A stretch of 6,582 bases of DNA from Acidobacteriaceae bacterium (GCA_003166055.1 PMWR01000269.1:1-6582); one strand, 5' to 3'. Shown: positions 1 to 6,582, counted from the first letter of the stretch. Notes: generated by a model not told the origin, from the sequence alone. Made by a program: numbers and translations.

Positions 1-2
1 CC

Positions 3-3000
3 CTAAACCTCCCCCGCAACCGCGGACTTCTTGTCGTGCCGGCCGTGAACGACCAAGTAAACCGCCGGAACCAGGAAAACGGTTACGACCACGGAAACTG
101 CCAGTCCGCCGATAACCGCACGCGCTAGCGGCGCATATTGTTCGCTCCCCGCCTCCATTCCGAGCGCCATCGGAATCATGCCCAAAAGTGTGGCCAACGA
201 TGTCATCAGGATCGGACGGAGGCGGATTCTGCATGACTGAATAACGGCTTCCTTAAGCGGCAACCCTTCCTTATGCAAAGTACCGGCGAATTCGACGATG
301 AGAATGCTATTCGAAACCACGATGCCGGTCATCATGATCACGCCCATCAAAGACATGATGTTCAACGTGCTCCCCGTGACGAGAAGGATCAGCACAACTC
401 CAGCCAGCCCTGGCGGAATGGCCATGAGAATGATGAAGGGGTCGATAAAGGAAGTGAACTGGGTCATAAGGATCAGATAGACCATTAGGACCGCGATGAT
501 GAGGCCAACTCCAAACTCCGTAAACGAACGGTTCATGCTGATTACGGCTCCGCGCAAATTCAGAACTGTATTCTTATCGGTTTTTGTGTTCGTAAGAAGC
601 TTGCTGATGCTGCTGCCTACACCCTGCAGAGCCTCCGTCCTTGTGGAAACGTAAATATCAATGACCCGTCGGATCTGATAGTGATCCACTTCTGTCGGAG
701 TGTTGATCAGCTTGAGGTCTGCAACCGAACTCAAGGGCGTATATCCGGCGGTGTGGTCACCTCTCGACAGTTCGCGAGATTGGTCACTGGACTCATGAGC
801 CTCCTGCATCGGGCTGTAGCCGGCTGGCTGAACGCCGCGTAGCGGAATATTCTCGAACTTCTCCATCGACATGTTGTTGAGGATGCGGTTGGCGTACTGG
901 ACTGTCACCATGTAATTGTTTCCGCTTTTCGGATCGATCCAGTAGCTGGGGGCAACCATGCCGTCGGAGGTCATGGCGGTTACCACGTTGTCCACCACTT
1001 CCTTGGCGGAGAGCCCGATCAGGCTGGCCTTCTCGCGGTCGATGTTCAGGGCAATGCCTGGATAGTCCAGATCCTGCGGAATGTAAACGCCGCTCACGTT
1101 TGGCATTTCTTTGATCTTCTGGGCCAGCACCTTGGCCAATGCGTAAGATCCATCAAGGTCCATCGAGCTCACCTGGATATCGATCGGGGCGGGCAGACCC
1201 TGATTGACCACGCTATCCACCAACCCCCCAGCCTGGAAGTACGTTGTGAGTTCTGGCATCTCGCTGGAGAGCTTATCGCGCACACGCTGCATATACTCGT
1301 AGCTGCCGATGCTGTGCTGCTGTTTCAGGCTGACCTGCACGAACGCGGTATCCATCGAAGCATTGGTGGTGTAGATGGCTGATAGGTCGGGATAAACTCC
1401 GATATTTGAAACGATCATGTCCAGGTCTTTGGGGGGGACGACGCCGCGGATTAGCGCCTCCACCTTCGCGATGTAATCGTTGCTAACCTCGAGGCGCGTA
1501 CCGCTAGGCATCCGAACATTGATGATGAATTGCCCTGGGTCAGTCCTGGGGAAGTAAGCGCGGCCCAGAAAGGGGAACGTCACCACAAGCACGAGCACCA
1601 CACCACCGAGAATCAAGGCGGCGGTCAAGCCGGGCTTTTGCATCGCCCGCTTGGCAAGGCTCTCATACCAATTCAGCATCCTTTCATACTTGTCGTTGAA
1701 TAGCCTCTCGAATCGGGCAAATAGGCCAGGTTTCGACTGTTTCTGGTTTTCGCCTCCGTGATGCACGTGAATAAACTTTGCGCAATAGAGCGGGACAACG
1801 GTCATGGCAAAAAAGTACGAGGCGAAAATCGAAAGCACGACCCCCATCGCCAACGGAGTGAAGATATATTTGCTGATGCCATTAAAAAACGTGACTGGAA
1901 AAAACACGATGGAGGTGGTGAACGTGGCAGCAAGCACGGCCATCGAGACCTCCGTTCCGCCGAGTTCCGCGGCAACTGCCGGAGATTCTCCCATCTCCAT
2001 GTGGCGGAAGATATTCTCAAGTACGATGACTCCGTTATCGATGAGCCGGGAGAAAACCAGCGCCAAACCGCCCAGAATCATGGTATTGATGGACCCGCCC
2101 ATGTAATTGGTGATTAGCAGGCAGACCACCATAGAGAGGGGAACCGACAGAAGCACGGCAATCGTGGCCCGCGGACTCCCGAGAAAAATAAGAATCATCA
2201 CTCCAGTCAGCACCAGCCCGATGGCCGCTTCCCTCGTGACATTGCCGATTGCAAGCTTGACGAAAACGGACTGGTCGAAGACTACCGCCGTCTTCAATGA
2301 TGCCGGTATGTCGACCAGATGCTTGATGGCGGCCTTCATGCCATCGACGATGGTGATCGTGTTGCTGTTGCCGCCCTGCTTGAAAACAGGTATGTAGACG
2401 GAGCGTTGTCCGTCGATGCGCACGATGTTGTACTGGAGCGCGCCCGAGTCCTCTGCTTTACCAATGTCGGCGACCAGAACGGATGCGTTGCCCACCGACT
2501 TGAGGGGCATCTGATTCATCGAGTTCGCATCGGGGAACTGGCTGTTGGCATAGATGTTGAAGTCCTTCGACCCCACGCGTACATCACCGGCCGGCAAAAT
2601 GAGATTTGAGTTGTTTACCGACTGCACCACGTCGTTCAGGCTGAGATTACGCGCCTCCATCTTCAGCGGGTCTACATAAACCTGAATCTGGCGGTAGGTT
2701 CCTCCATAGGGCTGCGGAACCGAAGCGCCCTGCACGTTTGAAATCTGGTTGCGCACCTGGAATTGCGCAATGTCTTTCAGGTTCGTTTCGTTCAGCCCCT
2801 GTCCCTTCAAGGTCACCAGACAAACCGGTTGCGTCGATGCGTCCATGCCCAGCACGACGGGGGGTAGCGTGCCCGGCGGCAAGCGGCGCAAGTCGGCCAT
2901 GGCCAGATTGGCAATATTACTCAACGCCGAATTAGGATCGGTACCCGGCTTGAAGTAGATCTTGATCAGGCTCACGCCCGTCAATGAACGCGATTCGCTG

Positions 3001-3230
3001 TGGTCGATATTTGCACCAAGCGTAAAAAAGCGCTCAAAGGTATTCGTAATGTCAGCTTCGATCTGCTGCGGCGGCATTCCGTTGTAGAACGTTGCCACTA
3101 CGACTACTGGCATGTCGATCCTGGGGAACAGATCGACTGGCATGCGAACGACGTTGACCACCCCCACAAGGGAGACCATCAGACAAAGCATGATGATGAA
3201 GAAAGGGTTTTTGAGTGCAAACTTCGGCAT
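3..3230 (-). CDS. RND efflux transporter permease subunit (AcrB/AcrD/AcrF family), downstream paralog
   Basis: Predicted proton-driven inner-membrane pump of a tripartite efflux system; it would work as a trimer with a periplasmic adaptor and a TolC-like outer-membrane channel. At 1075 aa it is close to AcrB (about 1050). Layout by hand alignment to AcrB: TM1 about 9-28, porter and docking domains about 30-330, TM2-TM6 about 333-482, cytoplasmic loop about 485-530, TM7 about 535-554, second porter/docking half about 560-900, TM8-TM12 about 904-1061, short basic tail. TM4 reads RLIDNG, so the first relay aspartate (D398, like AcrB D407) is present but the second is Asn (N399). TM11 keeps RLRPILMTS; the AcrB K940 position in TM10 is Ser973. 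The start MPKFAL matches the AcrB-like N-terminus and follows a GGAGGTG ribosome site. The cytoplasmic loop has a His cluster (HVHH, 488-491) not found in the other copy. The substrate cannot be told from sequence. The stop is TAG, 2 nt from the window edge. Confidence 0.95.
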   Translation of the reverse strand: MPKFALKNPFFIIMLCLMVSLVGVVNVVRMPVDLFPRIDMPVVVVATFYNGMPPQQIEADITNTFERFFTLGANIDHSESRSLTGVSLIKIYFKPGTDPNSALSNIANLAMADLRRLPPGTLPPVVLGMDASTQPVCLVTLKGQGLNETNLKDIAQFQVRNQISNVQGASVPQPYGGTYRQIQVYVDPLKMEARNLSLNDVVQSVNNSNLILPAGDVRVGSKDFNIYANSQFPDANSMNQMPLKSVGNASVLVADIGKAEDSGALQYNIVRIDGQRSVYIPVFKQGGNSNTITIVDGMKAAIKHLVDIPASLKTAVVFDQSVFVKLAIGNVTREAAIGLVLTGVMILIFLGSPRATIAVLLSVPLSMVVCLLITNYMGGSINTMILGGLALVFSRLIDNGVIVLENIFRHMEMGESPAVAAELGGTEVSMAVLAATFTTSIVFFPVTFFNGISKYIFTPLAMGVVLSIFASYFFAMTVVPLYCAKFIHVHHGGENQKQSKPGLFARFERLFNDKYERMLNWYESLAKRAMQKPGLTAALILGGVVLVLVVTFPFLGRAYFPRTDPGQFIINVRMPSGTRLEVSNDYIAKVEALIRGVVPPKDLDMIVSNIGVYPDLSAIYTTNASMDTAFVQVSLKQQHSIGSYEYMQRVRDKLSSEMPELTTYFQAGGLVDSVVNQGLPAPIDIQVSSMDLDGSYALAKVLAQKIKEMPNVSGVYIPQDLDYPGIALNIDREKASLIGLSAKEVVDNVVTAMTSDGMVAPSYWIDPKSGNNYMVTVQYANRILNNMSMEKFENIPLRGVQPAGYSPMQEAHESSDQSRELSRGDHTAGYTPLSSVADLKLINTPTEVDHYQIRRVIDIYVSTRTEALQGVGSSISKLLTNTKTDKNTVLNLRGAVISMNRSFTEFGVGLIIAVLMVYLILMTQFTSFIDPFIILMAIPPGLAGVVLILLVTGSTLNIMSLMGVIMMTGIVVSNSILIVEFAGTLHKEGLPLKEAVIQSCRIRLRPILMTSLATLLGMIPMALGMEAGSEQYAPLARAVIGGLAVSVVVTVFLVPAVYLVVHGRHDKKSAVAGEV
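729..839 (-). repeat. Internal 12-residue repeat in the downstream pump
   Basis: This is the counterpart of the repeat in the other copy: RGVQPAGYSPMQ at residues 798-809 (804-839) and RGDHTAGYTPLS at 823-834 (729-764). The motif AGY-S/T-P is kept in both units while the linker between them has changed, so the repeat predates the gene duplication. Confidence 0.55.
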
Positions 3231-3237
3231 TACTTCC

Positions 3238-3244
3238 CACCTCC
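3238..3244 (-). promoter_or_regulatory. Ribosome binding site of the downstream pump gene
   Basis: The coding strand reads GGAGGTG, with eight nucleotides between it and the ATG at 3228-3230. This fixes the start at MPKFAL, the same first residues as the paralog. The downstream copy therefore has its own strong initiation site and does not need readthrough from the gene before it. Confidence 0.85.
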
Positions 3245-3277
3245 GTTAATCGCCATCACTGCACCTTTCCTTCGGAT

Positions 3278-3293
3278 TGGACGCGTGCGTCCA
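3278..3293. repeat. 16-bp near-perfect palindrome in the spacer
   Basis: TGGACGC and GCGTCCA flank a 2-bp centre. As RNA it could form a short hairpin (five pairs with a 4-nt loop, plus two outer pairs). No U-run follows on either strand, so it does not look like an intrinsic terminator. It may be a protein-binding site, an RNA processing or stability hairpin, or chance. Confidence 0.5.
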
Positions 3294-3328
3294 TCGCTAA
3301 AACAACCTCTGATGCGAATTGCCATTCT

Positions 3329-6300
3329 CTATGCCCCCCCCGCAACCGCGGACTTCTTTTCCCGCGCGCCGTGAACGATCAGGTAAACTGCCGGCACAAG
3401 AAAGACGGTTACGACCACAGAAACTGCAAGGCCACCTATAACTGCACGCGCCAGCGGCGCATATTGCTCGCTTCCAGCTTCCATTCCGAGTGCCATCGGA
3501 ATCATGCCCAGAAGCGTTGCAAGGGAGGTCATTAGAATTGGGCGCAGGCGTATTTTGCAGGACTGGACCACGGCCTCCAATAGCGGCAGGCCCTCTTTAA
3601 GCAGCGTGCCGGCAAATTCGACGATCAGAATGCTGTTCGAGACCACAATGCCGGTCATCATGATCACGCCCATCAGCGACATGATGTTCAGTGAACTGCC
3701 AGTGACCAAAAGGATGATCACAACCCCAGCAAGTCCAGGTGGAATGGCCATCAAAATGATGAATGGATCGATGAAAGACCTGAACTGGGCCATAAGGATC
3801 AGGTAGACCATCAGCACAGATACAATGAGCCCCAGGCCAAACTCCGTAAACGAACGGTTCATGCTGACCACTGCGCCTCGCAGGTTCAGGACTGTATTCT
3901 TGTCGGTCCTGGTATTCGCCAGCAGCTTTTTTATATCTCCGCCCACCCCTTGCAGCGCCTCAGTCTTTGTCGCGACATAGATGTCAATCACACGTCGAAT
4001 CTGGTAATGGTCGACTTCCGTAGGAGTCGTGATCTGCCTGATACTCGCAACCGAGCTCAGCGGCGTGTACCCGGCAGAGTGGTTGCCTCTCCAGAACTCA
4101 TGCGAATCGCTGGAGGCTTGGCGAGCCAGCTGCAATGGGCTATATCCAGCTGGATGAACGCCACGGAGAGGGATATTATCGAAATCCTGCATCGACATGT
4201 CGTTGATCAAGTTGTTCGCGTACTGAACCGTCACCATATAGTTGTTGCCGCTCTTTGGATCGATCCAGTAACTGGGGGCGACCATGCCATCGGATGTCAT
4301 GGCGGTAATTACGTTTTGCACCACGTCCTTGGCGGAAAGGCCGATCAGGTTGGCCTTCTCACGGTCGATGTTCAGGGCAATGCCTGGGTAGTCAATATCC
4401 TGCGGAATATAAACGCCACTCACGTTCGGCATCGCCTTGATTCTCTGGGAAAGATCTTTTGCAAGTGCGTAAGCTCCATCGATATCCATCGAACTAACCT
4501 GGATGTCGATCGGTGCCGGCAGGCCCTGATTGATTACGCTATCCACCAGGCCACCCGCCTGGAAGTAAGTGACAAGCTCCGGCATCTCGGCGGAGAGTTT
4601 CTTCCGCACACGCCGCATATATTCGTAGCTGGCAATGCCATGGTCCTCTTTCAGACTGACCTGCACGAAGGCGGTATTCATCGAGGCGTTAGTCGTATAG
4701 ATGGCGGAGAGGTCAGGGTAGACGCCTATGTTGGATACGACCATATCCAGATCGGACGGTTTGACGACGCTGCGAATGATGGTCTCAACCTTAGCGATGT
4801 CATCGTTGCTGACTTCAAGCCGCGTGCCGCTGGGCATCCGTACATCGATAACGAATTGGCCGGGATCTGTGCGCGGAAAGTAGGCGCGTCCAAGGAACGG
4901 GAACAGCACAAGCATTGTGAGCGCAACGCCGCCCAAAATCGCGGCAGCCGTGAAGCCTGGGCGTCGCATTGCTCGTTTGGCAAGGCCTTCATACCATGTG
5001 AGCAAGCTTTGAAACTTCTCGTTGAACTTGCGCTCGAATCGGGCAAAGAATTCTGGCCTGTTGCCTCTCCCTTGCGTCTCCTCATCTCGCAAACGGATGA
5101 AGTTAGCGCAGTAGAGAGGTACAACTGTCATTGCGAAGAAGTACGAAGCGAAGATCGAAAGGACAACTCCCAGCGCGAGCGGCGTAAAAATGTACTTGCT
5201 GATGCCGGAGAGAAAGCTCACGGGAAAAAACACGATGGAGGTTGTCGAGGTTGCTGCAAGAACCGCAAGCGATACCTCCATGCCTCCCTTTTCCGCCGCT
5301 TCTCGCGGTGGAAATCCCAATTCCATGTAGCGGAATATATTCTCCAGCACCACAACCGAGTCGTCGATCAGTCGCGAGAATGCGAGGGCCAGTCCACCCA
5401 GAATCATAGTGTTGATCGAGCCGCCCATGGCACTGGTCAGCAGCAGGCATACAAGCGCTGAAAGCGGAATCGACAGAAGGACCGCGAACGTTGCTCGCGG
5501 GCTGCCAAGGAAAACCAAAATCATGATGCCTGTGAGCACCAGGCCGATGCTCGCTTCCTTGACCAGATTCTTGATGGCGAGTTTTACAAAGATGGATTGG
5601 TCGAAGACCACTGCTGTTTTCAGAGAGGCCGGGATGTCAACCAGATGCTTAATGGCGGTCTTCATCCCATCGACAATGGTGATCGTGTTGCTGTTGCCGC
5701 CTTGCTTGAAGACTGGTATGTAGACAGAGCGCTGACCGTCGATGCGCACGATGTTGTACTGCAGCGCGCCCGAGTCCTCTGCCTTGCCGATGTCCCCCAC
5801 CAGCACCGAGGCGTTGCCCACTGATTTGAGTGGCATTTCGTTCATTGAGGTTGCATCCGGAAACTGGCTGTTCGCGTAGATGTTGAAGTCCTTTGAACCG
5901 ATGCGCACGTCGCCGGCGGGAAGGATAAGATTCGAGCTGTTGACTGACTCCACCACATCATTGAGGCTTAGATTACGTGCCTCCATCTTTACCGGATCCA
6001 CATATACCTGAATCTGACGGTAGGTCCCTCCATAGGGCTGCGGAACCGAGGCGCCCTGGACATTCGATATCTGATTGCGCACCTGGAACTGCGCCATGTC
6101 CTTCAGGTTCGTCTCGTTGAGCCCCTGCCCTTTCAAGGTCACCAGGCATACTGGCTGCGTCGACGCATCCATGCCAAGCACCACCGGGGGCAACGTCCCC
6201 GGCGGAAGACGTCGCAAGTCTGCCATGGCCAGGTTGGCAATGTTGCTCAAAGCTGAATTAGGATCCGTACCTGGCTTGAAGTAGATCTTGATGAGGCTCA

Positions 6301-6556
6301 CGCCCGTCAGAGAGCGCGATTCGCTGTGGTCGATATTGGCGCCCAGCGTAAAGAAGCGTTCAAAGGTGTTCGTAATGTCGGCTTCGATTTGTTGCGGCGG
6401 CATCCCGTTGTAGAAGGTTGCCACTACAACAACGGGCATATCGATCTTGGGAAATAGATCGACGGGCATGCGAACGGTGTTGACCACTCCCACAAGCGAG
6501 ACCATCAGGCACAGCATGATGATGAAGAACGGATATCTGAGAGCAAACTTCGGCAT
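3329..6556 (-). CDS. RND efflux transporter permease subunit (AcrB/AcrD/AcrF family), upstream paralog
   Basis: First-transcribed member of the pair, 1075 aa, same topology as its neighbour: 12 predicted TM segments and two large periplasmic regions (about 30-330 and 560-900). TM4 reads RLIDDSVVVLENI, with both proton-relay aspartates (D398, D399, matching AcrB D407/D408). TM11 keeps R1003 and T1010 (AcrB R971/T978), in KIRLRPILMTS. The AcrB TM10 lysine is replaced by Ser973, while an arginine (R395) sits one helical turn before the aspartates in TM4. Most of AcrB's phenylalanine-trap positions are not Phe here (V136, Y175 by hand alignment), so drug specificity should not be copied from AcrB. 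A 12-residue motif, R-G-x-H-x-A-G-Y-x-P-L-x, occurs twice at 798-809 and 823-834. The start follows GGAGGAG by 7 nt, and the ATG overlaps a possible upstream stop (TAATG). The gene ends in a run of eight G before TAG. HME-type metal export seems less likely because TM4 has DD rather than the DG of CzcA, but substrate is unknown. Confidence 0.95.
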   Translation of the reverse strand: MPKFALRYPFFIIMLCLMVSLVGVVNTVRMPVDLFPKIDMPVVVVATFYNGMPPQQIEADITNTFERFFTLGANIDHSESRSLTGVSLIKIYFKPGTDPNSALSNIANLAMADLRRLPPGTLPPVVLGMDASTQPVCLVTLKGQGLNETNLKDMAQFQVRNQISNVQGASVPQPYGGTYRQIQVYVDPVKMEARNLSLNDVVESVNSSNLILPAGDVRIGSKDFNIYANSQFPDATSMNEMPLKSVGNASVLVGDIGKAEDSGALQYNIVRIDGQRSVYIPVFKQGGNSNTITIVDGMKTAIKHLVDIPASLKTAVVFDQSIFVKLAIKNLVKEASIGLVLTGIMILVFLGSPRATFAVLLSIPLSALVCLLLTSAMGGSINTMILGGLALAFSRLIDDSVVVLENIFRYMELGFPPREAAEKGGMEVSLAVLAATSTTSIVFFPVSFLSGISKYIFTPLALGVVLSIFASYFFAMTVVPLYCANFIRLRDEETQGRGNRPEFFARFERKFNEKFQSLLTWYEGLAKRAMRRPGFTAAAILGGVALTMLVLFPFLGRAYFPRTDPGQFVIDVRMPSGTRLEVSNDDIAKVETIIRSVVKPSDLDMVVSNIGVYPDLSAIYTTNASMNTAFVQVSLKEDHGIASYEYMRRVRKKLSAEMPELVTYFQAGGLVDSVINQGLPAPIDIQVSSMDIDGAYALAKDLSQRIKAMPNVSGVYIPQDIDYPGIALNIDREKANLIGLSAKDVVQNVITAMTSDGMVAPSYWIDPKSGNNYMVTVQYANNLINDMSMQDFDNIPLRGVHPAGYSPLQLARQASSDSHEFWRGNHSAGYTPLSSVASIRQITTPTEVDHYQIRRVIDIYVATKTEALQGVGGDIKKLLANTRTDKNTVLNLRGAVVSMNRSFTEFGLGLIVSVLMVYLILMAQFRSFIDPFIILMAIPPGLAGVVIILLVTGSSLNIMSLMGVIMMTGIVVSNSILIVEFAGTLLKEGLPLLEAVVQSCKIRLRPILMTSLATLLGMIPMALGMEAGSEQYAPLARAVIGGLAVSVVVTVFLVPAVYLIVHGAREKKSAVAGGA
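4055..4165 (-). repeat. Internal 12-residue repeat in the upstream pump
   Basis: Codons 798-809 (4130-4165) give RGVHPAGYSPLQ and codons 823-834 (4055-4090) give RGNHSAGYTPLS, eight of twelve residues identical with a 25-residue period. The DNA matches at only about half of the positions, so the repeat is old or convergent. It lies in the second periplasmic half, between NIPL and LSSVA. Confidence 0.6.
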
Positions 6557-6582
6557 TACTTTGCTCCTCCGCTGTTCCCTTC
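6556..6582 (-). CDS. Possible C-terminal tail of an upstream operon gene (partial)
   Basis: The 26 nt before the upstream pump gene read in one frame as EGNSGGAK followed by TAA, and the last A of that stop is the first base of the pump ATG (TAATG). Stop-start overlaps of this type are usual between co-translated operon genes, and in tripartite pump operons the gene before the RND permease is commonly the periplasmic adaptor. Only eight codons are visible, all three frames are open over so short a stretch, and the identity of the gene is inference. Confidence 0.35.
   Translation of the reverse strand, partial: EGNSGGAK
6564..6570 (-). promoter_or_regulatory. Ribosome binding site of the upstream pump gene
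   Basis: The coding strand reads GGAGGAG, seven nucleotides before the ATG at 6554-6556. It is a near-perfect Shine-Dalgarno sequence at standard spacing and supports the chosen start. If the preceding frame is a real gene, this site lies inside its last codons, as expected for translational coupling. Confidence 0.85.

Larger units (their letters stand above)
3231..3328 (-). other. 98-nt spacer between the two pump genes
   Basis: The spacer joins the stop of the upstream copy to the start of the downstream copy. I see no convincing -35/-10 pair and no hairpin followed by a T-run in the direction of transcription, so the two genes are probably on one transcript. The frame continuous with the upstream pump gene stays open across the whole spacer and closes in TAA overlapping the next ATG (TAATG). 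Within it an ATG at 3323-3325 would give a 31-residue product and an ATG at 3254-3256 an octapeptide (MAINGGGK). Neither resembles a protein I know. The final codons (N-G-G-G-K-stop) resemble those before the upstream copy (N-S-G-G-A-K-stop), so the segment may be a leftover from the duplication. Confidence 0.6.
3..6570 (-). repeat. Tandem direct gene duplication (two units of about 3.2 kb)
   Basis: Positions 3-3230 and 3329-6556 are head-to-tail copies of one gene, both exactly 1075 codons plus TAG, and they align without gaps at protein level. By hand count about 159 residues differ. Identical nucleotide blocks are short (about 20-25 nt), with many third-position differences between them, so the duplication is old and the coding function has been maintained in both copies. 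Confidence 0.9.

Noticed and set aside
2034..2036. Downstream copy as a dead pseudogene because of the missing second Asp
   Set aside because: The frame is intact over 1075 codons, silent changes dominate in its N-terminal half, and many natural RND proteins have only one Asp at this site.
3052..3240. Minus-strand frame overlapping the start of the downstream pump (62 codons)
   Set aside because: It is out of frame with the conserved MPKFAL start and has no recognisable protein features.
3231..3328. Intrinsic terminator or internal promoter in the spacer
   Set aside because: The only hairpin lacks a following T-run on either strand, and TTGTTT near its upstream end has no acceptable -10 box at 16-18 nt.
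5103..5450. Shorter alternative minus-strand frame inside the upstream pump
   Set aside because: It overlaps the strongly supported pump frame and encodes the shifted reading of conserved TM segments; there is no independent domain or ribosome site.
3950..5461. 503-codon open frame on the plus strand, antisense to the upstream pump gene
   Set aside because: It lies wholly opposite a conserved RND gene, its product (rich in His, Arg and Asp) resembles no family I know, and the matching antisense stretch of the paralog is broken by stops. It is best explained as a by-product of the pump gene's codon use.

Overview
The window holds two tandem genes, both on the minus strand. Each encodes a full-length 1075-residue inner-membrane transporter of the RND superfamily (AcrB/AcrD/AcrF type). 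The order of transcription runs from high to low coordinates: the upstream copy (3329-6556), a 98-nt spacer, then the downstream copy (3-3230). Both reading frames are intact, both start with MPKFAL, and each has a strong Shine-Dalgarno sequence 7-8 nt before its ATG. The two proteins align end to end without a single gap. A hand count gives about 159 differences in 1075 positions, roughly 85% identity.

The protein style (for example the TM4 signature RLID-D/N and the GIVVSNSILIVEF TM10 signature) and the moderately high GC content suggest a Gram-negative, probably Acidobacteriota (Terriglobia-like) genome. This assignment is from recalled family resemblance, not a search. No rRNA, tRNA, mobile element or CRISPR is visible. 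Both genes end flush with their neighbours: the last 8 codons before the upstream copy read as a possible tail of another gene that ends in TAATG. This fits an operon whose preceding gene would typically be a periplasmic adaptor (membrane fusion protein), but that gene lies outside the window.

The two copies are ancient paralogs, not a fresh duplication. Silent differences are common throughout, while the N-terminal periplasmic half is held almost identical (13 differences in residues 1-320). The N-terminal transmembrane bundle and the TM6-TM7 cytoplasmic loop have diverged strongly (73 differences in residues 321-600). The TM4 proton-relay pair is Asp-Asp in the upstream copy but Asp-Asn in the downstream copy. 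Two adjacent RND genes with no adaptor gene between them, matching periplasmic heads and divergent energy-coupling parts resemble the layout of MdtBC-type heteromeric pumps. That a mixed trimer forms here is an inference and the most testable idea in the window.
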